From contig JAPPHW010000207.1 in NCBI GenBank assembly GCA_028820945.1, forward strand, positions 1-5,791: a stretch of DNA of 5,791 nt, read 5' to 3'. Made by a program: the position numbers and the translations under genes. Below are positions 5,144-5,791 of this stretch, piece by piece (the stretch's first letter is position 1; every line of letters starts with the position of its first letter). Source of the stretch: Defluviicoccus sp. GTDB lineage: Bacteria > Pseudomonadota > Alphaproteobacteria > MPNO01. The notes under the pieces are model-generated. The model worked only from the letters and a program-made list of their open reading frames with translations, was not told the DNA's origin and searched no databases.

Positions 5144-5791
5144 TTAGCCTCTCCGGTTCTGCGTGAGAACGATCCTCCCGTGGGCGGTACGGTCTCGGAT
5201 GGCGGCGAGCGCGTCGGCGAATTTCTCAAGCGGCAGTACGCGCGTCGGCAGGGGCGCGATCCTGCCCGCCTCGTAGAGCGCGTAGATTTCTTCGAAGCAG
5301 CGCGCGGTGAGGTCCGGCCGGCGCTTGCGGTAATCGCCGATCTGCAGACCGCCCACGTCGATGTTGCGGACCAGCAGGTAATTGGCCCGAATCGTCGGAA
5401 TTCGCCCGGCGGCGAACCCGACGACGACCAGCCGCCCGCACCAGGCAACCGCGCGGATCGCCGCATCGAAGATGGCGTCTCCGAGCGGATCGATCACGAT
5501 GTCGGCGCCGCGACCCCCGGTCGCGGCATAGACCTGTTCGCGCAAACTGTCGTGGATGTCGTCGCGCGCCAGATCCACGATGGTATCGGCCCCGGCATCG
5601 CGCGCCATGCAGGCCTTCGCCGGGCTGGAGACGCCGGCCAGCACTTTCGCCCCGAGCGCCTTCGCGAGTTGCACGGCCGCCAGCCCGACCCCGCCGGTCG
5701 CGCCAAGAATCAGCACCGTCTCCCCGTCCGCGTAGCGGCCGCGTTCCCTGAGCGCGAACCACGCGGTGTCGTAGACCAGCGCCATCGAGGC
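5144..5791 (-). CDS. Quinone oxidoreductase-like MDR protein (zinc-free), N-terminus beyond right edge
   Basis: The C-terminal 215 residues of a medium-chain dehydrogenase/reductase; the full family length is about 320-330, so roughly the first third is outside. The frame is open to the edge, where AS precedes MALVYDTAWFAL, the family's conserved segment before the cofactor domain. The ATG at 5785 is therefore an internal Met, not the start. The nucleotide-binding motif is ILGATGGVGLAAVQLAK. It is followed by GGRGADIVIDPLGD, CGRLVVVGFAAGRIP and a C-terminal HGRIVLTQN close to the usual HGKxVLxx ending. No structural-zinc cysteine cluster is visible. Relatives use NADPH to reduce quinones, or enoyl-type C=C bonds in some acyl-CoA-acting members. 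It is probably upstream in the same transcript as the opine-dehydrogenase-like and LLM genes. The family call is firm; the physiological substrate is unknown. Confidence 0.93.
   Translation of the reverse strand, partial: ASMALVYDTAWFALRERGRYADGETVLILGATGGVGLAAVQLAKALGAKVLAGVSSPAKACMARDAGADTIVDLARDDIHDSLREQVYAATGGRGADIVIDPLGDAIFDAAIRAVAWCGRLVVVGFAAGRIPTIRANYLLVRNIDVGGLQIGDYRKRRPDLTARCFEEIYALYEAGRIAPLPTRVLPLEKFADALAAIRDRTAHGRIVLTQNRRG

Noticed and set aside
3907..5166. A 419-codon open frame on the plus strand opposite the opine-dehydrogenase-like gene.
   Set aside because: The product has biased composition and no motif, and it lies exactly antisense to a gene with clear Rossmann and opine-dehydrogenase blocks.
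5144..5785. A complete 213-residue reductase starting at the ATG at 5785.
   Set aside because: The frame stays open to the window edge, and this Met falls inside a conserved family segment just before the cofactor-binding domain, so the gene is simply cut by the window.

Overview
The window is GC-rich and gene-dense, with short gaps and overlapping genes. This fits a free-living, metabolically versatile soil or water bacterium. An alphaproteobacterium is my best guess from the overall look of the proteins, but an actinobacterium or betaproteobacterium cannot be excluded. No RNA gene, insertion sequence, CRISPR array, integrase or attachment site was seen. Seven protein genes fill almost everything; two are cut by the window edges.

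Layout. On the left, two minus-strand genes run off the left edge: a 99-residue stand-alone protein resembling the N-terminal domain of the nitrile hydratase beta subunit (304-603), then a cysteine hydrolase of the isochorismatase / N-carbamoylsarcosine amidohydrolase type (1-304, partial), joined by a one-base TGATG overlap. A 110-base divergent control region (604-713) follows, holding three copies of the 8-mer CGGGAGCG. From it, two plus-strand genes run rightwards: an enolase-superfamily enzyme of the muconate-lactonizing type (714-1886) and an M24 'pita-bread' hydrolase related to creatinase (1879-2994), overlapping by 8 bases. They meet tail-to-tail, with an 11-base overlap, a minus-strand group of three oxidoreductases. 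In transcription order these are a zinc-free quinone-oxidoreductase-like enzyme (5144 to the right edge, partial), an opine-dehydrogenase-family enzyme (3967-5073) and a luciferase-like flavin enzyme (2984-3970). The last two are coupled by an ATGA overlap.

How the genes may work together. All are enzymes or enzyme parts, with no visible regulator or transporter. The nitrile-hydratase-like piece, the amidohydrolase-type cysteine hydrolase, the creatinase-like protein and the opine-type dehydrogenase all belong to families that act on C-N bonds. This suggests a catabolic or modifying pathway for a small nitrogen-containing organic acid, with the enolase-type enzyme racemising, cycloisomerising or dehydrating a carboxylate. 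That pathway is an inference; no substrate can be read from the sequence. The most unusual protein is the M24 homologue: it lacks the usual catalytic histidine and three of the five metal-ligand positions, so it should not be taken as an ordinary Xaa-Pro peptidase.
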